DNA of 64,000 nucleotides from Megalobrama amblycephala (Eukaryota; Chordata; Actinopteri; Cypriniformes; Xenocyprididae): contig NC_063054.1 in the NCBI RefSeq assembly GCF_018812025.1, positions 39,505,396 to 39,569,395 on the forward strand. Reading direction: 5' to 3'. The notes below the pieces were generated by a model. It had not been told where the DNA came from. It saw only the letters and a program-made list of their open reading frames with translations, and did no database searches. Below are positions 10,978-22,200 of the stretch, piece by piece. A program made the translations under genes and the position numbers. Numbering within the stretch: the stretch's first letter is position 1; each line of letters starts with the position of its first letter.

Positions 10978-13900
10978 ATGTTCACCTAGGCAAAACAAGA
11001 CTTTGCGATGTACAGAGGTGCAAGGCAGTCTTGAATCCGTGTTATGGGTTACAGCTGGCGGTGCAATCTGTCCCTGCAATCTGTGAGGGTTTATTTTGTT
11101 GCCAGACTTGATATGACTTGACAAACTGAGTTGTATCCTTGGGAAGAGATGGCCACCAGAACCGATTCTGAATGAGCTGCCTGGTAGCTGTGATGCCCAG
11201 ATGACCAGACAAAAGGGAATTGTGCACCATCTCCAGGATGCGGTTGTGGAAGTCTACGGGCACAAAGGTTCTCTCTGGGGGACAGTCAGGAGGTGTCTCG
11301 TTTCTAGCATTGGCCTGCTCCAGTTCCGTTATAATATGGATAATTTTTGGATTCAGGATGATAGGTGACAGTGAACTGAAATCGAGGTTGAGTCTCTTGG
11401 CAGTTCACAGGTATTCTAGGTTTTTGTGATCAGTTAAGAGAACAAAAGGATGTGTAGCCCCCTCCAGCCAATGGTGCCACTCCTTGAAGGCAGCTTTCAT
11501 GGCCACAGTTCCAGATCACCGACATCGCAGTTGCACTCTGCAGATGTGGATTACCTTGTCTTTGAGAGATTATAGCCCCGAGACCCGTGTTGGATGCATC
11601 CACTTCAACAAACGGGAGAGAGGGATCTGGATGGTGGAGAATGGGAGCCGAGGTGAAGTGTTCTTTAAGGTCCTGGAAGGCATTAATTGCAGGTGAAGAC
11701 CACTTGTGTCGATTTTGCCCCTTCTTCACCATGCTATTAAGTGGACAGGCTATGGTACTGATATTTCGGATGAAGCGGCGGTAGAAGTTGGCAAACCCTA
11801 GAAACCTTTGTAGTTCCTTTAGTGTATTGGGACGGGGCCAGTTCAAGATGGTAGTTACCTTCTTCTCGTCCATGGCGACGTGGGTGCTTTATGGAACTCA
11901 CATTTTTCTGCTTTGGCGTAGAGTTGGTACTGGATTATCCTCTGGAGAACCTGTCTGACCTGGGTTATACGTTCCTCCGTGTTATCCGAATAGATCAAGA
12001 TATCATCAATGTATACGATCACAAATTTGTTCAGCCTGTCTCTGAATATGTCATTAATAAAGGCTTGAAATACAGATGGGCTACTGACCAGGCCGAAGGG
12101 CATAACCAGATATTCATAGTGCCCAGTAGCCGTAGAGAACGCAGTTTTCCACTCATCACCCTCTCTGATGCGGATCAAGTATCTCAGGTTGAGATAACGG
12201 AAAGATGTGACCCTTGGGTGGTGATGTTCCTGGAATAAGATCAATAGCACAGTCGTGCAGATGATGAGGAGGTAACTGGGACACACGTACCTTGCTGAAG
12301 ACTACAACCAGATCTTGGTATTCGCTGGGGCGTTGTAAAACCAGGGGAAATTTCCATTGCCCGACTCAGAGGTGATTTCAGTGGGTTCGGTAGCCTGGAT
12401 GGTTCTAATACAAAAAGGAGGTGAATGAGGTAGATATTTGGATAAGCAATGTTTGTTCCAGTGGATGATTTGTCCTTTTCTCCAACAGATGTGTGGGTTG
12501 TGAGTGCGAAGCCACCATAATCCCAGAATGATGGAGGAGGTGGATGTGGGCAGGACATGGAATTGGATGCGCTCTGTGTGAAAGATGCTGATCTGCATGG
12601 TTAAAGGTTGAGTGATGGCATTAATGCTTCCTGAGCCCAGTGGCTGCCCATCTATAGCTTCCACTGTGAGAGAAGAGAGACTTTCAATTAATGGGATTTT
12701 CTGCTGATCAACATAGCTCTGGAATATGAAGGTTCTCGCAGCCCGGAGTCCAGTAATGAAGAGGTCTCAAGATGAACGCTGCAGCTTCTCTCCAGTTCAA
12801 ACACTAGTTTGATAGGTACAGAAACACACATATCTGAGCAATAGTGGGATTTTGAATCACTCACTGGACGGGGGCTTTCAGGGCGAGGACGCACCGGGCA
12901 GTTTCTCATATGACCAGGGTTGCCACAATACAGACACAAACGATGAGCTATATGGCGACCTCTCTCCTCCTCAGACAGATGGTAAGTGTTGATTTGCATT
13001 GGTTCAATGGTCTCTAGATCAGCCGCTGGAGGAGCGCGGGGGCTGCGTTTGGGAACAGCTTTACGGGCACGGATGAGGTTATCGATATGGATAGTGAGTT
13101 TGATAAATTTGTTCAGACTCTTCCCCTCATCTCGGCAGGCTAATTCAGTCTGTAACTCATGAGACAGTCCCCTTCTGAAACATACTTTGAGTGTGTCATT
13201 CACCCAGTTGGTCTGTGCTGCAAGTGTACGAAAAGCCAGAGCATATTCGGCCGCCGTCTTCCGTCCCTGAGTAAGTTCTATGAGGCCCCCTTGCCGTCAC
13301 CGGGATGATCGAACACCTCTCTGAATCTCTGTAAAAAAAAACTCATATGAGGGAAAAGCAGATCCATTGTCTCCCCACACTGCTGTAATCCAGTCAAGCG
13401 CTCTCCCCGTAAACAATGAACAAATTAGAGCGATCTTACTGGCGTCAGTACTAAACAAGGCAGGTTGTTGATTGATGAAGAGGGAACACTGGTGGATGAA
13501 TCCCTTACATCTTGCTGGATTGCCGTCGAACTTTTCAGGCAGAGAGAGGCGGGGATTAGACGTCGGCGGCCTCCCTGCCACGTGTTCAATGGTGGCGGGC
13601 GGTGGAGACGCTGCGGGAGCGGTGAGCTGCAAGCCCTGGAGCGCTTTCACCAGTTCCTCCGTGAGATTAGTGAGATGGTTGAGCTGGTGCTAGAGAGCAG
13701 CCAGCTGACTGGCCTGGGCAGACATGTTGGCACACAGGTGAGAGAAAGCAGCTGGATCTGGGTTTGGCGAAGTCTTCTGTAATGAATCATCACTTAGGCT
13801 GGGATCCATTTGCATGCTTTTATTATAAACAAAGTGGTCAAACAGGGGTGACAGAGGCAGACAGAATCATAGTCAGATAACAGGCAGAAGGTCAGGACAG

Positions 13901-14235
13901 GCAGATATCACTCACAGAACAGTAACCAGGCAGGGATCAAAGGGCTGGCAGCAAGGATCAGGAACAGATGTAGTCAGAGGTAGTCAGCAACAGGCAATCA
14001 AACAGAAAAATAACGCTCAGAAATGTTCACCTAGACAAAACAAGACTTTGCGATGTACAAAGGTGTAAGACAGTCTTTTATAGTCCAGGTTATGGGTTAC
14101 AGCTGGCGGTGCAATCAGTCCAAGGTATGGGCTTGTGGAAAATGTAGTGCAAGTGTGAAGTGTGTGTGTTAGTATTCGGGTGATGGCTCCCTCCGATGGT
14201 CAGAGGAGGGAACCACGGAGTTCGTCTCTGTGACA
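10978..14235 (-). mobile_element. Ty3/Gypsy LTR retrotransposon with internal deletion
   Basis: Minus-strand LTR element. From the right: a 5' LTR (about 13,815-14,235), gag starting near 13,812 with an in-frame stop near 13,690, a CCHC zinc knuckle (CLYCGNPGHMRNC) near 12,925, an aspartic-protease region at 12,300-12,660, reverse transcriptase with a YIDD active site near 12,010 and upstream MPFGL, the RNase H start VDASNTGLG near 11,600, and the integrase HHCC zinc-binding segment at 11,090-11,260. The integrase core is absent: the pol reading stops near 11,085 and is joined to about 100 bp of LTR (10,978-11,080) matching 14,027-14,120. Gene order gag-PR-RT-RH-INT is that of Ty3/Gypsy. Frames are broken, so the copy is inactive. 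Confidence 0.85.
13815..14235 (-). repeat. 5' LTR of the Gypsy element
   Basis: On the minus strand the LTR begins TGTCACAGAGACG and contains a TATA-like ctataaaag near 14,080. It runs to an AATAAA-type signal (taataaaag) just before gag. The inner boundary near 13,815 is approximate because no intact second LTR is present for comparison. A partial copy of the same LTR lies at 10,978-11,080. Confidence 0.6.
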
Positions 14236-14244
14236 ATAAAACAT

Positions 14245-14790
14245 TATCAATTAATATTTCCAATCCATTAAAGGATTATTAGGCTGCATAGATTAGGTCA
14301 GCCGGAATCAGGAACACTTCCTCTAACACCAGATGTACTCCTTACATCAGAAGAAGAATGGCATACGTTAATATTAGTCTCTCTCTTTATCCAGAGGTTT
14401 ACCGTAGTCAACCAGATCCAGGCCGTTTTCAGGTGAGATCGAGGACCTGCACCTGGACACAACCACAACGCAGCCCTGAACTATCAGCAGAGATTGAGTC
14501 AGCTAGATCATCCTTTGTGAAGGCCTCATCGACACGACAGCCAGTGGCACAGTTCCTCAACAAACCGTCTATAACGGTGTGATGAATACGATCCTCAACT
14601 GGATGGAACTGGATTAAATACTCTAAATGTTGTGATCCTATCGGACTTATGACAGTTACCTGAATCGTAACAAAGCACTTTTGCCAGAGGAGAACTGGCC
14701 TTCCGACTAAGCCTGGTTTCTCCCAAGGTTTTTTTCTCTCAATTTTATGACCTGTTAGTCACCTGTTGGAGTTTGGATTATAAAATTAAA
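14245..14790 (+). mobile_element. LINE 3'-UTR-like tail
   Basis: The segment ending with a gaactggcc...gcctggtttctcccaaggt block (14,690-14,745) is a 3' tail shared by many fish L2/CR1-type LINEs, by recall. There is no ORF. It lies immediately left of the 13.6-kb transposon and is the DNA into which that element or its neighbour inserted. Confidence 0.5.
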
Positions 14791-14878
14791 ATATTAATAC
14801 TCATGCATGTGGTTCAGGCAACGCAGTCAATCTTCACTACATGTATATTTACAACCAAACAAACTAAACACCAGATAT

Positions 14879-15394
14879 GGAGGACCAGGGGTGCCACTTA
14901 AAATTAAAAAGAAGAATCAATTAATTAATTTAATAATTCAAACATAAAAATGTAACTTTTTATATGGGCAAATTAATAGACATATTTAAAGTTGTTTATT
15001 TAATTCCTGTTTTTAAATGTAGTTTAATAAAACAATAAAACAGTAAATTTAAAAAATCTTTTTTGAATGAATAAATAAATAGACACATTTGAAATGGGAT
15101 ATTTAATTCACTTTTTAAGACGTAGATCAATAAAACAATAAAAAGTACATTAGCAAATCATTTTAAATGCGCATTTAAATCGCTTTTTAAAAAAGAATTT
15201 GGCAAATGCTTTTCTTTCTCTATTTACCAATTGCTTTTCTTTGTCAGTTTGCCAAACGCTTTTCTTTATCCATTTGTCAATCGAGTGGTAAAATGCCATT
15301 GGACAGTACACACGTGGGAGCAACCAATCAACTTTCGCCTCAATTTGAAGAGCCAGCCCTCTCTCACTTGTAACACTCACTGTCATTGGACAGT
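14879..15394 (+). repeat. Left TIR of the 13.6-kb transposon
   Basis: This TIR matches the reverse complement of 27,939-28,467 over its whole length, with only scattered substitutions and small indels. The outer ~300 bp is AT-rich. The inner part carries three tandem ~25-bp motifs ending GCTTTTCTTT (15,198-15,274) and ATTGG/CCAAT boxes near 15,299, 15,326 and 15,386. The first ATG of the integrase-like gene lies 77 bp beyond its inner edge, so this TIR probably supplies the promoter. Confidence 0.85.
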
Positions 15395-15988
15395 GAGAAA
15401 AACAATACGTTACGTCATTACAGCGGGAGTTTGAAGAAGAAGACGAGTTCGAGCAACGCAATCACGCAAAATGTCAGGGGAATCTGAATGTGTTTGGAGA
15501 GGTATTGTGGTGGATTTGTTAGCTTTAGCTGATTTTTGCGAAAGAAATTCTCCTCTCGATTATCATTTTATATGTAAAAGAGTTTTACAGTTGAGGGAAG
15601 ATGTGGCAAACGCAGCGGATAATTGTGGTTGTACAATAAATGGAAGGATTTGGGTTATGTTTGATGAGATCATTCAGCGACTCAGTCTCTCGGAATGCCG
15701 CAGCCCTCACGCTATGGTTGTACTTCCAAGCATTCTTGAACAACACCAGTCGTTAGGTGTACCAGCAGAAGAGACAGCAAGATGTATTGGTGTGTCGCTA
15801 AGGACAGTCCGACGAAAACTTGCACATAATGGTTTAAGGTATGTAAAAGAAAATGTTTTATTATGAATAGGCAGGTCAATCCTAAAATGTTTTTGGAAAG
15901 AATCAGCTACCATGCCTTGAGCGGCCTGCACACGTTTAACTTATAGCGGTCAATCGCATGACTGATTGATTCGTAGTATTATGTATAG

Positions 15989-16291
15989 CAGTGAATCTCA
16001 ACCTTTTTTGAGTAATGGACCCCCGTCATATTTAGAACCATCCTCAAGGACCCCAGAATAAAATTGGCTCATTGGTATCATTAATGTCTTTGTGACGAAC
16101 AAATGCAATCGAATGTAATTTACTACTACGTAAATTGACTTGTCCTATATTCATATCGTCAGTTATATTATACATCTATACATGTCAAATGTCAAAGTAT
16201 ACAAAAATCATATTCAGATATTTTATAAGGTCCCCCTGACGTTATGTCAAAGACCACTAGGGGTCCATGGCCCCTTGGTTGAGAAACACTG
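15989..16291. mobile_element. hAT-like MITE (303 bp)
   Basis: It begins CAGTGAATCTCAACC and ends GGTTGAGAAACACTG, an inverted pair with the CAGTG..CACTG termini of many hAT elements. The 8 bp on each side are atgtatag (15,981-15,988) and atgtacag (16,292-16,299), a 7/8 match and the length expected of a hAT target duplication. It lies in intron 1 of the integrase-like gene. Confidence 0.8.
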
Positions 16292-16628
16292 ATGTACAGT
16301 ATGTCGAAATATTAGGCTGAATATTAACTACAGTTAAGTTGGTTACGTGAAAGTAACACCCTAATGTGATTGCTTTAAAGGGCAGTGAAGTCGGAATTTG
16401 TTAAAATATTATAATATAATTTTATGTGAAACTTGTGTGTAATACCTTACTATAATTAAAAATGGTTTGTTTTTAGGAAACGTGACTTGTACACCTCCAT
16501 TACGAATGAGGAGTTGGATAGAATATTGGTGGAAATACACCACAGATACCCTAATGCTGGCTACAAGATGCTGGCACACTTAAGATCCAGGCAACTTCTT
16601 GTACAAAGTAGTAGTAACACATGCCAGC

Positions 16629-17092
16629 CCTGCTGAAAAAGACCACTATCATAGAAATTCTAATGGTTTCCATTTAAATACCATTATGAACCATTGGCTA
16701 GTGATGCACTGAAATGAAAATTCTGGGCCGGTACCGAAAATTCAGGATGCACTTTGAAGAAAAACTAAAAACACCAAAATTGGACAGAATATTTTTTATA
16801 ACAATACTAAAAAAAATATTCTTTGCAGCAGAATTTTCAGCCAAAATTCCGAAGCACACCACCCTACTGGCTTTTTCCATTAAAACCATTGCAAAATTCC
16901 TTTTTTTTTAATGTTGTGGGCATTATTTCAATAAGATTTAATGGTGTTTTATTGGTCCCCAACTGCCAGATAACATCCCATCTATAAAATCAATCACATA
17001 CCAGTAGGCACCATTATAGTTTCTGTTATAACCAATTAAACCATTAAAATTTCTATTGTTTTGGGCAAGGTTCTATTGTTTTTTTCAGCAGG
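16629..17092. mobile_element. Foldback-type MITE in intron 2
   Basis: Termini are inverted copies: CCTGCTGAAAAAGACC at the left, and the reverse complement of CCTGCTGAAAAAAACAATAG at the right. There is no coding capacity. It starts only about 20 bp after the exon 2 donor of the integrase-like gene. An A-run of about 18 nt follows the right end. Confidence 0.65.
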
Positions 17093-18935
17093 CAAAAAAA
17101 AAAAAAAAAATATCACAGTGGTGAGTAATGCTGTCAAATCACTAGCCGATTTGGTAAGTTATGTTTCATAAATTGTTCCCTCACTTTATTGGGAAGTTTA
17201 AATCAAACCAGTGCAAATTGAGCACATTTACTCAATGTGTGAGCCATGTTTTGTTGTACTTGTACATAGCCATCACTATGCAAGAAATAACCGTGCACTT
17301 GTTCGTTTGAGTCTGCTTTAAATTATTTTTACTTTAAACTTGCTTAAAAAGGCATTCAAAATGTGCAATTTTTCGTAAAAAATGCAAGATCTAACATATG
17401 AATATTATTGTTATAATCTGTTGCAGAACACAGGGTTTTAGCATCATTAAGACGAGTAGATCCTGAAGGAATGGAACTGCGCAGGTTACACCTTAAGACG
17501 TCCCGACGCCGACGTTACAGTGTACCAGCTCCCAACAGTGTCTGGCACATTGATGGGAACCATAAACTTATTCGGTAAGTATTAAGAATTTCTTTGGGAA
17601 AGTGAATGAATAATGTTACTGATGTCTAGGGTCACAGAATCTTTTCCCTTTACACATGTCCTTTTAAAAGAATCCTTTACACATCTACAAAATAAAGTTC
17701 CCATCAGTCAGGGGGGGGGGAATGTAATGGTTGCCCGGTTCATGATAAGAACAAGGGGAACAAACAGACATTCACACATTACAGGAAGAAGTGTGCACAA
17801 CCAAAGGTAGGCTTGTTACCTAGTAGCCACATGAATAGGATTTTCCTTTTGCTGAACTGGTTTGTTGAAGTTTGTTTTGTTTTTGTTTTGTTTTTTTATG
17901 CAAGAATTGAGCGGCTGTGGAGAGATGTATTTGACCAAGTAACAGACCTCTTCTACACCACCTTTCGTCGGTTGGAAAATGAAGGATGGCTTAATCCAGA
18001 CCAGGATGTGGACTTGTTTGCATTGCACTGGTCTTACATGCCACAAATTCAGAGGAATCTACAAGAATTTCAGAGTGCCTGGAATAGTCACAGTCTAAGA
18101 TCTGCAGGCAACAGAACTCCTCTGCAGCTTTGGTCAAATCATGAGAGGGATGACCCAAATCTGGTAATTTTGCAGTGATTTAGTTAATTACTTTCTTTTT
18201 TTATTCTTCCCCCATTTATTTCTTCACTGATAAATTGTTTGATACAATGGAAAAAAAGTAAAAATGAAAACTATTTTGTACTGATTTTTTTTTTCCAAAT
18301 TACTGTTTTAAATTAAGTTTTCTAAATGATTTATTCATATTGTAACTGTTTTAGATTGACATTGATGATGAAGTCAGGGAAGACCTTGAAGGGCAACAAG
18401 CAGAAGGTGTTCATGTTCCTGAGTTGGATCTACCTCGTGGCTTGACTGAAGAAGAGTTGGCAACACTACCAAACCCGGATGTACCTTTTTCAGATGCACT
18501 ATCTGTCTACATGGAAACCGTTCTTGCTATAAAACAAATGCTTGGTGAATCATAGTCTTTTCTTTTAAAGGTTTACATACTTTAGGCATAGATATCATAT
18601 ATGTGCATATCAGACAGGCCAGTTGTATTGTTGATCAGGAACCACCGACACAGTAACATCTGAAAAAACATTTAATTGAATTTATGCATTAACATACTGT
18701 AAAGAACATTTAAAAACCCTCATTAAAAGTTGGAATGAACAATGTCAGAATAGTCACTGTTAAAATTGGTTGCAAGATAAACATTTATGCATCAATTGTT
18801 TACTTTTTTTTCTAGCTACTTTTTTTGCAGTGGACAAATCCTGTAGTATGAACTATAGTGCATTGTCACTGAACAATAAAACTGCTGAACAACCGTAACA
18901 TGTTGTCAAAAAAAAGTTTTCAAACAACGATGTAT

Positions 18936-19222
18936 TTAAACCACCCAAATTAAATTTACCCCATAATTTGCTCACCCTCTTGCCATCCTAGGTGTACGTC
19001 TTCCTTTCCTCAGGCAAACACAATTGGAGTGCTAAATATAATTCTGGCAGTTCATAGCTTTCTAATGCCACTGAATGGTATTACAAAGCTATGAACTGCT
19101 AGGATTTTATTTAATGTTACTCCAATTGTGTTTGCCTGAGGAAAGGAAGATGTACACCTAGGATGGCAAGAGGGTGAGCAAATTACGGGGTAAATTTCAT
19201 TTATGGTTTAACAATTCCTTTA
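18936..19222. mobile_element. Short foldback MITE
   Basis: Two ~115-bp arms (18,940-19,070 and 19,080-19,212) are near-perfect inverted copies centred on a short loop. They contain the sequence cctcaggcaaacacaattgg and its complement. It lies between the 3' ends of the two convergent genes of the 13.6-kb element. Confidence 0.7.
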
Positions 19223-19238
19223 ATGCAAATGTGTTGAA

Positions 19239-22200
19239 CTACGCTGTGCCAAATGTTGGTACCCACAGTATACCATTGCTCATGTGGGACTCATAATTGT
19301 GATGGATAGGCAATTTTAACACAATGTTGCAAGTGTTTGCCTCTGGGAATATTTTCTCTGGTGCATCATGGGGAAATTCGATTTTGGGCTGCTGCAGAAA
19401 GCCATGAGGTGGAATGGCTGAAGACCCTGAAGTAAACTCCAGCACATTCTCCAACGTCAATGGTGAACATTCTCCATCTGTAACACAGGTAGATATTCAG
19501 TCTAACAACTGCACTGTTTTTCAGCCTGTTTGGAATGGCACAGTGTATCAGTTACTTTTGAGTAAACAGCTTGTAAATAAATTGTGTAATCATTCTCCAT
19601 GTAACTTGTTAAAAATGTGATTCATTCAGGAGAAACCATGCTACCATGTTATGTTTTGAGAAATTCAATGGTTCAGTGTTGGCAGAGCACAAATGCAAAA
19701 TTTGCAATAGTGTCTAAAATCTAATTTAGTTACATGCAATGACATCTCTACCTGCTCTCTTCTGTTGGAACAGAGAAGAGGTAAGCAAGTGAAATATCAA
19801 TATTTGTGTGAAATGTCATTTATATAAACCCTGTTGGACAAACCACTTTATAAAAGCAATATTACACCTTTAATCGTATGCAAATAAATTGTGAATACAG
19901 CAGCTGTGTATAGACTTTATAGGACAAAATATGTATAAAAAAAAAAGATTTGTAAATACCTTCAACATCAATGATCCAGTCTCTCCAGAAGCATAAGGTC
20001 CTGGTCTCTAGTTCTCTCTAGTAGGTAACTTGATCTGACAGGTTTACTTCAAAAAGTGATGTCAGGTCTGGGGATCTCAGTGGTTTTTTGTCTTCAACAA
20101 ATATGGTGTGAAACAGATCTGTGTGTGTCTGCATTTCTTGAAGAAGTCCAAGGGTGTTAAAACCATCAACAAACCTGTAAAAAACATGTAGAATCTATAA
20201 CGAACTAGGTCTAAAAACAATATCAAAGTTTTTGATATTACATACTGTTGCAGTGCAGCACTGCATCTCCCATCAGCATAATACTCGACAGCTGACTGAA
20301 CCAGGATGTCCCGCTGCTTAAGAGTGCTAATGGACCTAAAGGCTCCAATAATGGACAGGCAATCTTCTGCCATTTCAATGGCAGCTTTGGCTTCTGGAAC
20401 AGTTTCAGCTTCTTTTATCTGAAAAAGATACCAGACAAAACAGACAAACAGTCCTGTTGCAGCTACAATACAAAAACACTGCATTAATAGGGATACAGGG
20501 GTACTCTTTATGCACAACGTCCAAATTTAGCTCACTGCACTTTAAGGAAAATACTTACTTTGCAAAGCATTTCTTTGAAGGTCTCATCATCTACTTCATC
20601 CAAGGTTGCAGGAGGGGTAGGTTTACCACAAACCTGCAGAAAGAGCCTTTCTGAAAAGAAGTGCGGCCCCATTCCCCCATGAGTTATACAAACTGATATC
20701 ATTTGTGATATCTGCCTGTAAAGACCTTTATGTAAAGCTGTAAAGAAAATTTCCAAAATATTTTAATGAACTACAATGACAATGTTATGAAACCATTTTA
20801 AATAAGACAAAGCATAATATATGTCTTGTGGTATTGAATTAAAAAACAGACCCTATAAACCTTTAGTTCAAATGCTTACCTTCAGTGTCAAGCCGCAACC
20901 TCTTACTATTTTCAGGGCCCTCAAATATGCTAGATTGTTGGACAGCCTTAAGGAGCAATCTGAGGTACTCTCTAGTTGGACCACCACCGTCCACAGCCCC
21001 CTCTGCTGCTTTTGTATCATCAACAAAAATGACATCCAGTCTTGCTCCGAGGTTAAATCGTCGCCGACTAAAAGCCTGAACAGTGCTTCTCAGTATGTTG
21101 TGGGTATTGCCTTTGTAATCCCTTACAGCATTGATCTGGTTACTAGTGGGACTATCGTCATCTATCTTGGCTGAAAGGCGACTCAGTATTGTTTGGAGGT
21201 TGGTCCTGGAAAAGAATATGATTATGAATGCGAATGCAAATGACAAAAGAGGACATAGTATATCAAATGGGATACAGGTATAGAGGTAACTATGGGTTTA
21301 CATTGGTACTATAACATTTTAATTCATACTTCTGGACTGTCTTTTCCTGCTCTGATTGAGGGGAGAACGATGTCAGATGTTCATTAGAGGTGCTAGGTTG
21401 ATCCAATGGGCTGACAGTCCCAGAATTATAATCATCTTTATCGTGGTTGTCATTGCCATTAGGTGTAGGAATGGACTGCATAAATTGAACAAATTATATA
21501 AAACAGTAAATGACAGGCTAAGAAAATTTTGAAAAAATAACATTTTGTAAAAATACCTCTGCATCTTGGGAAGAAATCCACTGGACAAAAAGTGTGGTTG
21601 GTCCTGTGATATTTCTTTCAGAAATGGTTCCACATAGGTCATTTCTAAGTGGTGGTGATAAGGCTTCCTGAATATGGAACCATTCTGTAGCATCCTCTAC
21701 CTCTCCAACGAAGTCAAACAGTGCCTAAACATTTTGATTATTTCACATTTAAAGACAGAAAAATTTTGCATGCCAAAAAAATTAAAAGTAATATAAACCT
21801 TACCAACCTGAATTGAATCACTTAAAACAAATTTCCTAGTCCTCATCAAGCCACTTGGATACTTTACTTTTAATGGCACACCATGTGAAATTTCATGTAA
21901 ACTCGCCATTCGCGCTCTTCTCTCATCTATAGCCTAAAATTAAAGGATTAGTTCACTTTTAAATAAACTTTTCCTGATAATTTACTCACCCCCATGTCAT
22001 CCAAGATGTCCATGTCTTTCTTTCTTCAGTCGAAAAGAAATGAAAGTTTTTGATGAAAACATTCCAGGAATTTTCTCCTTATAGTGGACTTGAATGGGCA
22101 CCAAACGATTTAAGGTCAAAATTACTTTCACTGCAGCTTCAAATTGTTCTACATGATCCCAGATGACAAATAAGGGTCTTATCTAGTGAAACCATCGCTC

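Larger units (their letters stand above)
15471..18555 (+). pseudogene. Integrase-fold (DDE) transposase gene, catalytic exon missing
   Basis: A spliced gene. Exons read by frame and splice sites are 15,471-15,838, 16,477-16,607, 17,427-17,574, about 17,709-17,806, 17,905-18,163 and 18,355-18,555 (TAG). Phases agree across the first three and the last three exons. Exon 1 ends in a helix-turn-helix-like segment (ETARCIGVSLRTVRRKL), and exon 3 carries the first catalytic Asp in VWHIDGNHKLIR (codon 17,552-17,554). The Glu of the DDE triad sits in NQRIERLWRD (codon 17,908-17,910). The family normally has about 50 residues between these, including the second Asp in an S/TDxGGEN motif; here 17,575-17,708 shows only SQGGGN next to a run of ten G, so that part is lost. 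The C-terminus (18,355-18,555) is acidic. The product would have cut and joined transposon ends. The fold call is by motif recall and the damage is seen directly. Confidence 0.75.

Noticed and set aside
14875..14878. Definite 4-bp target duplication (ATAT) for the 13.6-kb element
   Set aside because: ATAT is palindromic and partly could belong to the TIR itself; TA or ATAT duplications cannot be told apart from one copy.
20018..20020. TAG in the HECT gene read as a selenocysteine or programmed read-through
   Set aside because: It is TAG, not TGA, no downstream structure was identified, and other lesions in the same transposon suggest ordinary decay. A 30-nt intron removing it is too short for vertebrates.
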